Assembly (NCBI GenBank): GCA_003694325.1
Contig: RFKJ01000065.1
Location: 1-11,758 of the forward strand
Direction: 5' to 3'
Source of the DNA: Deltaproteobacteria bacterium
GTDB taxonomy: Bacteria > Myxococcota_A > UBA796 > UBA2385
Length of the DNA: 11,758 nucleotides
The position numbers were made by a program, and so were the translations under genes. A model generated the notes under the pieces. That model saw nothing but the letters and a program-made list of their open reading frames with translations, did not search any database and had not been told where the DNA came from. Shown here one piece after another: positions 5,564 through 11,758 of this stretch. Numbering within the stretch: the first letter of the stretch is position 1; every line of letters starts with the position of its first letter.

Positions 5564-6730
5564 TCAGTGACAGTAGTTCTGGCCCGCGGCGGTGGCCACC
5601 GACCACGGGTAGACGCCGACATCCTCGAAGCGGGCCAACTCCTCGTGGGTCGCGGTGTCGATGACCGCGACGGCGTTGGCGCTGGACAGCGGCAGCAGGA
5701 GCAGGCCGTCCTCGGTCGTGGTCGCGGTCTCGGTCGTGCCGCCGACCTCGAGGGTGTCGAGCAGCACCCCCGACGCCCGGTCGACCACGGCGACCTCCTC
5801 GCTGAGCCGGTTGAGCACGAAGGCCTGGTCCGGCGCGGTGGGGCTGTAGTTCACCCCGTAGACCTCGGCGTCGCCGACCTCCGCCCGGAGCTGCGAGCCG
5901 TCGCTGCCCACCCGGGTGACCGTCCGGTCGCCCCACGCGGGGACCATGGCGGCGTCATCGGCCCCGCCGAAGGGATCGACGAAGGCCGACCAGGGTTCCG
6001 GCCCCACCGGCACGTCGGCGATCCGCTGCCGGGCGATGGTGTCGTACACCAGCACCGACCCGGTCTCGATGTGCGAGGCGTAGAGCACGCCGTCCGGCGA
6101 GACCTGGGCATCGGCGAACCCGCAGGGATCGCCGGCGCAGGGGCCTTCCTCCAGTCCCTCGGGCACCAGGGTGTCGATGACCTCGTGGGTGGCCAGGTCG
6201 AGCACGCTGACCTGGTTGCCGGCGATGTTGGCGATGTAGGCTTCGTCGCCGGAGAAGCGGACGAAGTGCGGCGTCATGAAGCTGTCGTCGGTGATCGTGG
6301 CCAGCACCTCCTCGCTGTCCATGTCGATGACCGAGATCGAGTCGTCGTCTTCGTTGACCACCCACAGCTCGGACGTCCCGGGGCGGGCGCTCATGTGGGT
6401 GTTGTAGGTGCCCACGTCGATGGTCCCGGTGACCTCGAGCGTCGCGGCGTCGACGACCACCAGCGCCCGGGCGTGGGTCGCCGACACGAAGACCTTGCCG
6501 CCGTCGGGGCTGACCAGGGCCATGTGGTTGGCGTTGGCTTCGCCATACAGCGAGGTGTCGACGGACCCGACGGGCTCGAGGGTGGCGGTGTCGAAGACGA
6601 ACAGCTCGTTGGATGCGTCCGAGACGACGTAGGCGCGCTGCATCAACGCGTCGGGTGAGGCATCGGGCACGGTGCCGGCGGCGCAGGCGCTCAGCAGCGC
6701 GAGGACGGGGAGGCTCAGGCTCCGGTTCAT
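5564..6730 (-). CDS. YncE/YVTN-type seven-bladed beta-propeller lipoprotein; candidate BtuG-like corrinoid-capture protein
   Basis: The protein has 388 residues with a lipoprotein signal peptide (lipobox L-S-A-C, Cys16). The rest consists of about seven repeats of the YVTN/YncE type, for example VSPDGGKVFVS (73-83), SELWVVN (120-126), DEAYIAN (162-168), VSPDGVLYAS (210-219) and QAFVLN (302-307), each followed by a 'VxVxD-x-AT-x-E' strand. His69, His112 and His155 sit at equivalent places in three consecutive blades, exactly 43 residues apart. Cys198 and Cys203 may pair. The start ATG at 6730 overlaps the btuD stop as ATGA and has AGGAG 6 nt upstream. Known: Bacteroides BtuG is a surface beta-propeller lipoprotein that binds B12 very tightly. 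Inferred: this operon-linked propeller plays a similar role. A general quinoprotein-like or metal-binding propeller is the alternative. Confidence 0.85.
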   Translation of the reverse strand: MNRSLSLPVLALLSACAAGTVPDASPDALMQRAYVVSDASNELFVFDTATLEPVGSVDTSLYGEANANHMALVSPDGGKVFVSATHARALVVVDAATLEVTGTIDVGTYNTHMSARPGTSELWVVNEDDDSISVIDMDSEEVLATITDDSFMTPHFVRFSGDEAYIANIAGNQVSVLDLATHEVIDTLVPEGLEEGPCAGDPCGFADAQVSPDGVLYASHIETGSVLVYDTIARQRIADVPVGPEPWSAFVDPFGGADDAAMVPAWGDRTVTRVGSDGSQLRAEVGDAEVYGVNYSPTAPDQAFVLNRLSEEVAVVDRASGVLLDTLEVGGTTETATTTEDGLLLLPLSSANAVAVIDTATHEELARFEDVGVYPWSVATAAGQNYCH

Positions 6731-7494
6731 GGGGTGCTCCTGTTGGGGGACCGCGAGGGCGGTCGGTGGTGGTGGGCAACGAGGCCCGGATCGGCCGACA
6801 GGCCGAAGGTCGAACAAAAACAGTCTTCGTCGAGCATCTGCGCAGGAGGGGCCTGGTGACGGAGTCGGCCCCGGTCGAGCAGCAGCAGCTCGTCGCAACG
6901 AGATGCCAGGTCGATGTCGTGGGTGGCGACCACGACCACCGCACCCCGGTCCGCTTCGGAGCGGATCAGGTCGGAGAGGAGTGCCCGGGCGCCCAGGTCC
7001 AGGTGGTTGTCGGGTTCGTCGAGAAGCAGCAGGCGGGCGCCGGTGACCAGGGCGCGGGCGAGGTGGGCCCGCTGCTGTTCGCCGCCCGAGCAGCGGGACC
7101 AGCGCCGCGAGCCCAGGCCGTGCAGGCCCACCCGCCGCAGCGCGTTGGCGACGGCGGCGGGATCCGGCCGGCTGCATCCCAGCCCGACCAGCTCGGCCAG
7201 CGTGAAGTCGAAGGCCACCTGGTGTCGCTGCAGCAGGCAGGCCACCCGCTGCGCCCGGACCGCGGGTCGCATCCGCAGGAGGTCCTCTCCGTCGAGGAGG
7301 ACCTGGCCCGAGGAGAGGGGCAGCAGGCCGCCCAGGGCCCGCAGCAGGCTGCTCTTGCCGCTCCCGTTGGGTCCCATCAGGCCGAGGATCCGTCCGGGGG
7401 GCGCCGAGAGCCGCGCGACCGCCGCGACCTCGCGGCCGCCCCGCGCGACCCGCAGGTCGGTGGCCCGCAGCCCGGCCCGGCAGGCGTCGTTCAT
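6727..7494 (-). CDS. btuD: ABC transporter ATPase for corrinoid import
   Basis: ATPase of a BtuCD/FecCDE-type importer, 255 residues, usual size. All motifs are present: Walker A GPNGSGKSS (41-49), Q-loop Gln89, signature CSGGEQQR (135-142; Cys replaces the usual Leu), Walker B LLLLDEP (155-161), D-loop (LDLG, 165-168) and switch His192. It should dimerise, bind BtuC on the cytoplasmic face and power transport. The tail carries CFC (225-227) and three histidines (241-243) that are not needed for ATPase function. The start at 7494 overlaps the btuC stop as ATGA, and its own stop overlaps the propeller start the same way. Sequence alone would also allow a siderophore or haem importer; the neighbours favour corrinoids. 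Confidence 0.9.
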   Translation of the reverse strand: MNDACRAGLRATDLRVARGGREVAAVARLSAPPGRILGLMGPNGSGKSSLLRALGGLLPLSSGQVLLDGEDLLRMRPAVRAQRVACLLQRHQVAFDFTLAELVGLGCSRPDPAAVANALRRVGLHGLGSRRWSRCSGGEQQRAHLARALVTGARLLLLDEPDNHLDLGARALLSDLIRSEADRGAVVVVATHDIDLASRCDELLLLDRGRLRHQAPPAQMLDEDCFCSTFGLSADPGLVAHHHRPPSRSPNRSTP

Positions 7495-8435
7495 GGCGAC
7501 GTCCCGAAGGCGTAGCTGCGCCCGCGGAGCAGCCCGAGGAAGACGGGCCCGCCGAGCAGCGCCGTCAGCACGCCGACCGACAGCTCCCGGGGGTACAGCG
7601 CGGTGCGGGCGACGAAGTCGGCGCCGACCACGATGGCCGCACCGATGAGTGCCGACCGGGGCAGCAGGCGCCCGTGGGCCGGCCCCCACAGCAGCCGGCC
7701 GACGTGGGGGGCGACCAGGCCCACGAACCCGATGAGGCCCCCGACGGCGACGCACCCGCCGGTGAGCAGCGCGGCCAGCCCCAGCAGGGCCGGACGGAAG
7801 CGCCGCGTGGGGACGCCCAGGCTGCGGGCGACTTCGTCGCCGAGCAACAGGCGGTCCATCCACCCGGCGCGTCGCGTGGTCCATCCCAGGGTCACCAGGA
7901 CGGTCAGGCCGACGGCGACCGTCCACGAATCGGGGGTCGCACCGAGGCTGCCGGAGGTCCAGAACAGGGTGGCCCGCAGCGTGCCCTCCGCCGGAGCGAC
8001 CTGGAGCAGCAGGGTGGTGAGGCTGCCCATGACCGCCGCCAGTGCCACCCCGGCGAGGATCAGCCGGGTCGGCGGCAGCAGGTCTCCGCCGTCACGGGCG
8101 ATGGCTGCCACGATGGCGGCGGCGACGAGGGCGCCGACGGCACCGGCCGGACCGACCCAGGGCCCCGCCCCGGCGACGACGACGGCGGCGACGGCGAGCA
8201 GCGAGGCGCCGTTGGACATGCCCAGGAGGAAGGGGTCGGCGAGGGGGTTGCCGAGGAGGCACTGCATGAGGGCGCCGGAGGTGGACAGTCCCGCACCGAC
8301 CACCGCGCCGCTGATCACCCGCCGCAGCCGCAGCTCCATCACGGCCTCGCGCAGGGGTCCGTCGGGCAGTCCGCCTCCGACCATCGACACCGCGGCGGCT
8401 GCCAGGAGCAGCAGCAGGGGGAGGTGGCGCTTCAT
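7491..8435 (-). CDS. btuC: Corrinoid ABC transporter permease, FecCD family
   Basis: Inner-membrane permease of 314 residues, slightly short for the family (about 320-350). It is hydrophobic throughout, with roughly nine or ten membrane segments. Family signatures: NPLADPFLLGMSNGASL (63-79), GLIGFVGLVAPHVGRLL (233-249) and RELSVGVLTALLGGPVFLGLL (283-303, near the C-terminus). The loop near 195-215 (LLLGDEVARSLGVPTRR) is the cytoplasmic segment that contacts the ATPase in this family. GAGGTG 5-6 nt upstream supports the ATG at 8435, which overlaps the btuF stop as ATGA. The stop overlaps the btuD start. It forms the channel receiving substrate from BtuF. Confidence 0.92.
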   Translation of the reverse strand: MKRHLPLLLLLAAAAVSMVGGGLPDGPLREAVMELRLRRVISGAVVGAGLSTSGALMQCLLGNPLADPFLLGMSNGASLLAVAAVVVAGAGPWVGPAGAVGALVAAAIVAAIARDGGDLLPPTRLILAGVALAAVMGSLTTLLLQVAPAEGTLRATLFWTSGSLGATPDSWTVAVGLTVLVTLGWTTRRAGWMDRLLLGDEVARSLGVPTRRFRPALLGLAALLTGGCVAVGGLIGFVGLVAPHVGRLLWGPAHGRLLPRSALIGAAIVVGADFVARTALYPRELSVGVLTALLGGPVFLGLLRGRSYAFGTSP

Positions 8436-9310
8436 CGGTCCACCTCGTCCCGGGCCCGGTCGATGGCCGGGGCGAGCAGGCCCGGAAGCTCCAGCACCCG
8501 GGGACCCTCCAGGGTGACGGCGAGGGGGACGGTGATGATGGCGTCGTGCTGGATCGCCGGGGTTGCGGCCAGGAGGGACTGGCCGCGCAGTCGCGCCGTC
8601 TTTCCGGCGACATCGGCCTGTCCCTGCCAGGGGTAGTCGTGGACCACGATCAGGTCGGGGTCGGCTTGGGCCACCGCCTCCCACGACACGGTGGCCCAGT
8701 CCTGGTCCAGATCGGCGAACACGTTGCGCGCACCGAGACGGTCGAGCAGTTCGGTGACCGGTGCCCGCCCCCCTGCGGTGAACGGAGGGTCGCAGCAGTC
8801 GTACAGGAACACGTCCACCACCGGGCCCCCGGAGGGAGCGGGCAGCGACCGCCGCGCCCGGGCGATCCAGGCATCGGCTGCCGGGCTGGCATCCAGGCGC
8901 CGCCCCAGCTCGGCGGTCACCTGCCATAGACCGTCCAGACCGACCGGGTCCATGAACCAGGTCTCCACCCCGATCCGGGCCAGCTCGGCGGGCAGCGATG
9001 GCTGCTGTTCGCCGACCACGTCGGTCCCCAGCACGAGATCGGGGTGCAGGGCGGCGATGGCCTCGGCCGACAGGGGACCGCCCGGCAGGCGCGGGACGTC
9101 GGTGACCGCGCGGAGGGCCTCGTCGCTGAGGAAGCGCGGCTCGGTGATGGCCACGAGGCGGTCGGTCCGCCCCAGCAGCACGACCATCTCGGTGGTGGTG
9201 TCGTGCAGGCTCACCACCCGGGTGGGCGATGACGTGGGCGGCTCCTCGTGGGAGCGGTCCGGACCGCAGGCTATCATGCACAGAATGGACCCGAAGGCGA
9301 GGTGTCTCAT
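8432..9310 (-). CDS. btuF: Corrinoid-binding lipoprotein of the ABC importer
   Basis: Class III (two-domain, helix-linked) periplasmic binding protein, 292 residues. The start ATG at 9310 has GGGAGGG 6 nt upstream and gives a signal peptide with lipobox M-I-A-C (Cys15); an in-frame ATG 33 nt earlier is less well placed. The first lobe contains RVVSLHDTTTEMVVLLGRTDRLVAIT as its opening strand-helix (about 31-56) and the family motif AEAIAALHPDLVLGTD (about 82-97). The second lobe has DCCDPPFTAGG and ATVSWEAVAQADPDLIVVHD. It probably delivers substrate to BtuC from the periplasm. Substrate assignment as corrinoid rests on the operon: cobA just upstream, bluB-cobT beyond, btuC and btuD downstream. 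Related proteins bind ferric siderophores. Confidence 0.85.
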   Translation of the reverse strand: MRHLAFGSILCMIACGPDRSHEEPPTSSPTRVVSLHDTTTEMVVLLGRTDRLVAITEPRFLSDEALRAVTDVPRLPGGPLSAEAIAALHPDLVLGTDVVGEQQPSLPAELARIGVETWFMDPVGLDGLWQVTAELGRRLDASPAADAWIARARRSLPAPSGGPVVDVFLYDCCDPPFTAGGRAPVTELLDRLGARNVFADLDQDWATVSWEAVAQADPDLIVVHDYPWQGQADVAGKTARLRGQSLLAATPAIQHDAIITVPLAVTLEGPRVLELPGLLAPAIDRARDEVDR

Positions 9311-10104
9311 GCCGCACCCTCCCGGGAGCGCGGCGGACACCACGGGGCCGCTGTGGACGGTTCTGGGGGCGGGGGAGGCTCGAACAGGTGGGGAGCGAGG
9401 CGCGCTCGGAGCGTCACCCCCTTGCCGATGACCAGGGTCGTCGGGGGCGCCAGCCCCGCGGCGTGGTCGATGATGTCACCGAGCACGCCCACCCGGACCC
9501 GCTGGCCGGGGGTGCTGCCCGAGGCGATCAGCGCCGCCGGGGTGTCGGCCGCCCAGCCGGCGGCGCGCAGCCGGGCCACGATGGCGGCGAGGTAGCGGCG
9601 GCCCATGAGCACGACCAGGGAGCTGTGGACCGGCAGTCGGTCGAAGTCGGCCGCCCCCGGCGCTCCGGGGGGCAGGTGACCGCTGAGCACGCAGAAGGCG
9701 GTCGGCCCGCCCTTGTCGGTCAGGGCCAGGCCGGCCAGCGACGCCAGGGCGGTGGAGGCGCTGAGCCCGGGCACGATCTCGAAGTCGATGCCGGCGGCAG
9801 CCAGCGCGCGGGCCTCGCTCGCCCCCAGTCCGAAGACGAAGGGATCGCCGCCCTTGAGTCGTACGACCCGCTGGCCGGTCGACGCTTCGTGGACCAGCAT
9901 CCGATCGACCTCCTCCTGGGGCAGGCGGCCGCGGTGGGGGGCCTTGCCGACGTTGACCAGGCGGGCGCCGGTGGCCTCGGCGAGCAGCTCGGGCGCGACC
10001 AGGCGATCGTGGAGCACGACCTGGGCGGCCTGGAGGCGGCGCATCCCGCGGACGGTGATGAGATCGGGGGCGCCGGGCCCGGCTCCGACGATGCTGACGT
10101 TCAT
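9307..10104 (-). CDS. cobA: Uroporphyrinogen-III C-methyltransferase (SUMT)
   Basis: Predicted to transfer two methyl groups from S-adenosylmethionine to C2 and C7 of uroporphyrinogen III, giving precorrin-2, the branch point to cobamides and sirohaem. The protein has 265 residues, the length of a stand-alone SUMT. Signatures: VGAGPGAPDLITVRG (6-20), RLKGGDPFVFG (82-92), VPG (111-113) and the SAM-site region to SGH (141-143). Some usually conserved residues differ: GPGDPDL is GPGAPDL, GRGGEE is GLGASE, and PLTHR reads ALTDK. The last 25 residues are a proline-rich tail whose DNA also carries the btuF ribosome site. The start at 10104 overlaps the bluB-cobT stop (ATGA) with GGGAG upstream. A paralogous precorrin methyltransferase is possible but less likely. 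Confidence 0.87.
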   Translation of the reverse strand: MNVSIVGAGPGAPDLITVRGMRRLQAAQVVLHDRLVAPELLAEATGARLVNVGKAPHRGRLPQEEVDRMLVHEASTGQRVVRLKGGDPFVFGLGASEARALAAAGIDFEIVPGLSASTALASLAGLALTDKGGPTAFCVLSGHLPPGAPGAADFDRLPVHSSLVVLMGRRYLAAIVARLRAAGWAADTPAALIASGSTPGQRVRVGVLGDIIDHAAGLAPPTTLVIGKGVTLRARLAPHLFEPPPPPEPSTAAPWCPPRSREGAA

Positions 10105-11758
10105 GTCCGCGCTCCCGGGACCTCGGGATGCTCGATCCCGGCCTCCTCGAAGGTGCACATCTCCGCGTCCACCCGGCACCCGGCGGCCAGCAGGCCCAGG
10201 GCCAGGGCGGCGCCGGACCCCTCCCCCAGGCGCAGGTCCAGGTCGAGGATCGGGTCGAGGCCCAGCGCCTCCAGCACCAGCCGGTGGCCGGGCTCGGCGC
10301 TGCGGTGCCCGGCGAGGAGCACCCGGGAGACGGTGGGCGTGCGCCGGACGGCCACCAGCGCGGCCACCCCGGTGATGAAACTGTCGAGGATCACGGGGAT
10401 CCCTTGGCGAGCGGCCTCCTCCATGACCCCCACCAGGCCGGCGATCTCGAAGCCCCCCAGGGACGCGAGCACCCCGTCGGGGCTGCGGTCGGCGCCGTGG
10501 CGGACCAGCGCGCGGCGGACCACCTCCACCTTGTGGGCCCGGGTGCCGGGACCGACACCGGTGCCGATCCCGACCAGCTCCTCGGGGTCGCGGTCCAGCA
10601 GCGCCGCCGCCATGGCCGCGGCCACCGTGCTGTTGCCGATGCCCATCTCTCCGACCGCCAGCAGGTCGGGTCTGTCCATGTCCGCGACCAGCCGGACACC
10701 GTGTTCGATGGCCTCCTCGCGCTGTGCGCGGCTCATGGCGGGATGTTCTGCGATGTTGCTCGTCGCCCGGCCGACCTTGCAGTCCACCACCGCCGTGGCC
10801 CCCGAGAAGTCGTGGTCGACGCCGAGGTCTGCCACCTGGACGCGGATCCCGTGTTCCCGGGCGATGGCACAGACCGCCGCGCCGCCGGAGACGAACTGGG
10901 TGACCATTCGCGCCGTCACCTCCGGCCGATAGGCGCTGACCCCCTCGGCCGTGACCCCGTGGTCCCCGGCCAGCAGGAGCAGCACCCGGTCGTGGGCCCG
11001 TGGCCGGAGGTGGCCCTGGATGACGGCGATCCGTTCGACGGCGTCTTCCAGCCGGCCCAGGCTCCCGGGAGGCCGGGTGAGGTGCGCCCGGCGGGTGGCC
11101 ACGGCCTCGCGGATCCGTTCAGGCGGCGCTGGAGGTGGCTCGGCGGGAGGCAGGCCGGCGCCCAGGCCGCTGTCCAGGTCGGCCGGTCTCCCCCACCGCT
11201 CGGCGAACACCAGGGTGTCCAGGTCGACGCGGCGGCGCCAGCCGACCCGCTCGATCAGCGGCGTGTCCGGCAATTCCACTGGCCAGCCGAGGGTGAGGTA
11301 GGCGACCGGGAGGACCGATTCGGGCAGCTCGAACAAGGTGCGGAGCGTGTCCGGGTGTGCGATGCTCATCCACCCGACGCCGACCCCCTCGGCGTGGGCG
11401 GCCAGCCACAGGTTCTGGACGGCGAGGCAGGTACTGTACACGTCGGTGTCGCGCTGCACGCTCCGGCCCAGGACGTTGGGGCCTCCGCGGCTGCGGTCGC
11501 AGGTCACCAGCAGGTTGACGGGGGCGTCGAGGATCCCCTGCAGCTTCAACGAGCGGTAGGTCTCGCCGCGATCACCGGGGAAGTCCCTTGCAGCGCGGTC
11601 GCTGACCTCGCGGAAGTGGGCGTGGAGGCGCGCGCGCAGGGCGCGGTCGCGGACGACGATGAAGTTCCACGGCTGCATGAAGCCGACGCTGGGCGCGTGG
11701 TGGGCCGCGTCGAGGAGCCGCCGCAGCAACGCGTCGGGGAGGGGCTCGGGGCGGTAGC
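10101..11758 (-). CDS. bluB-cobT: BluB-CobT fusion: DMB synthase and nicotinate-nucleotide:DMB phosphoribosyltransferase (5' end outside window)
   Basis: The frame is open to the right edge, where codons for YRPEPLPDA precede the TTG at 11729; the true start, perhaps 20-30 residues earlier, is not in the window. Counting from the first complete codon (11756), residues 1 to about 190 are BluB, which cleaves FMNH2 with oxygen to make 5,6-dimethylbenzimidazole: AAHHAPSVGFMQPW (17-30) and GVGWMSI with Ser131. A Pro-rich linker (about 195-212) leads to CobT, which makes alpha-ribazole phosphate: LTRPPGSLGRLE (226-237), AGDHGVTAEGVSAY (263-276), GEMGIGNST (369-377), GGFEIAGL (434-441), HRSAEPGH (484-491), and RLGEGSGAALAL (509-520) with the presumed general base Glu512. 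Both halves look intact. It is the first visible gene of the coupled operon. Confidence 0.95.
   Translation of the reverse strand, partial: YRPEPLPDALLRRLLDAAHHAPSVGFMQPWNFIVVRDRALRARLHAHFREVSDRAARDFPGDRGETYRSLKLQGILDAPVNLLVTCDRSRGGPNVLGRSVQRDTDVYSTCLAVQNLWLAAHAEGVGVGWMSIAHPDTLRTLFELPESVLPVAYLTLGWPVELPDTPLIERVGWRRRVDLDTLVFAERWGRPADLDSGLGAGLPPAEPPPAPPERIREAVATRRAHLTRPPGSLGRLEDAVERIAVIQGHLRPRAHDRVLLLLAGDHGVTAEGVSAYRPEVTARMVTQFVSGGAAVCAIAREHGIRVQVADLGVDHDFSGATAVVDCKVGRATSNIAEHPAMSRAQREEAIEHGVRLVADMDRPDLLAVGEMGIGNSTVAAAMAAALLDRDPEELVGIGTGVGPGTRAHKVEVVRRALVRHGADRSPDGVLASLGGFEIAGLVGVMEEAARQGIPVILDSFITGVAALVAVRRTPTVSRVLLAGHRSAEPGHRLVLEALGLDPILDLDLRLGEGSGAALALGLLAAGCRVDAEMCTFEEAGIEHPEVPGART

Noticed and set aside
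3904..5664. Long open frame on the plus strand opposite cobQ
   Set aside because: It is antisense to an unambiguous cobQ, has a biased Pro/His/Arg/Gly composition and no recognisable domain. Such shadows are common in high-GC DNA.
6613..7515. Plus-strand open frame opposite btuD
   Set aside because: It is antisense to a complete ABC ATPase with all motifs and contains no domain of its own.
9229..10932. Long open frame on the plus strand opposite cobA and cobT
   Set aside because: It runs antisense to two genes with clear family motifs and reads as low-complexity sequence.
11727..11729. TTG as start of bluB-cobT
   Set aside because: Codons just upstream continue the BluB homology to the window edge, so the start lies outside.

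Overview
The window is very GC-rich, densely coded DNA from a Gram-negative bacterium. Four proteins carry lipoprotein signal peptides, one of them with an Asp/Gly/Ser-rich spacer after the lipidated cysteine. There is a strong sigma-54 promoter and a secreted matrixin-like protease. This mix suggests a Myxococcota-like (deltaproteobacterial) genome, but that is inference; no rRNA or other taxonomic marker is present.

Left part (1-3972). A 556-residue secreted lipoprotein of unknown function is read leftward and ends at the left edge. A 230-bp region separates it from a rightward two-gene operon. That region holds a near-consensus -24/-12 (sigma-54) promoter and two perfect palindromes upstream of it. 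The operon encodes a 268-residue lipoprotein and a secreted metalloprotease whose zinc motif is HEXXHXXGXXD, followed by a CARDB domain. It ends in a 12-bp GC-rich hairpin and then a 57-nt imperfect palindrome. A diverged copy of that palindrome lies at the extreme left edge, over the stop codon of the first gene.

Right part (3973-11758). Everything is read leftward and concerns cobamide (vitamin B12) metabolism. In transcription order: a BluB-CobT fusion (start outside the window), CobA (uroporphyrinogen-III methyltransferase), BtuF, BtuC, BtuD, a seven-bladed beta-propeller lipoprotein, and, after an 88-nt gap with a hairpin, CobQ (cobyric acid synthase). The first six genes are joined by five consecutive 4-nt ATGA stop/start overlaps, so they very probably form one translationally coupled operon.

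How the genes work together. BluB makes the lower ligand 5,6-dimethylbenzimidazole and CobT activates it to the riboside phosphate. CobA commits uroporphyrinogen III to corrinoid synthesis, and CobQ amidates the ring. BtuFCD imports corrinoids across the inner membrane. The most interesting item is the propeller lipoprotein coupled to btuD. In Bacteroides the surface lipoprotein BtuG, also a beta-propeller, captures B12 for uptake. The protein here has the same architecture and sits in a Btu operon, so it is a candidate BtuG analogue outside Bacteroidetes.
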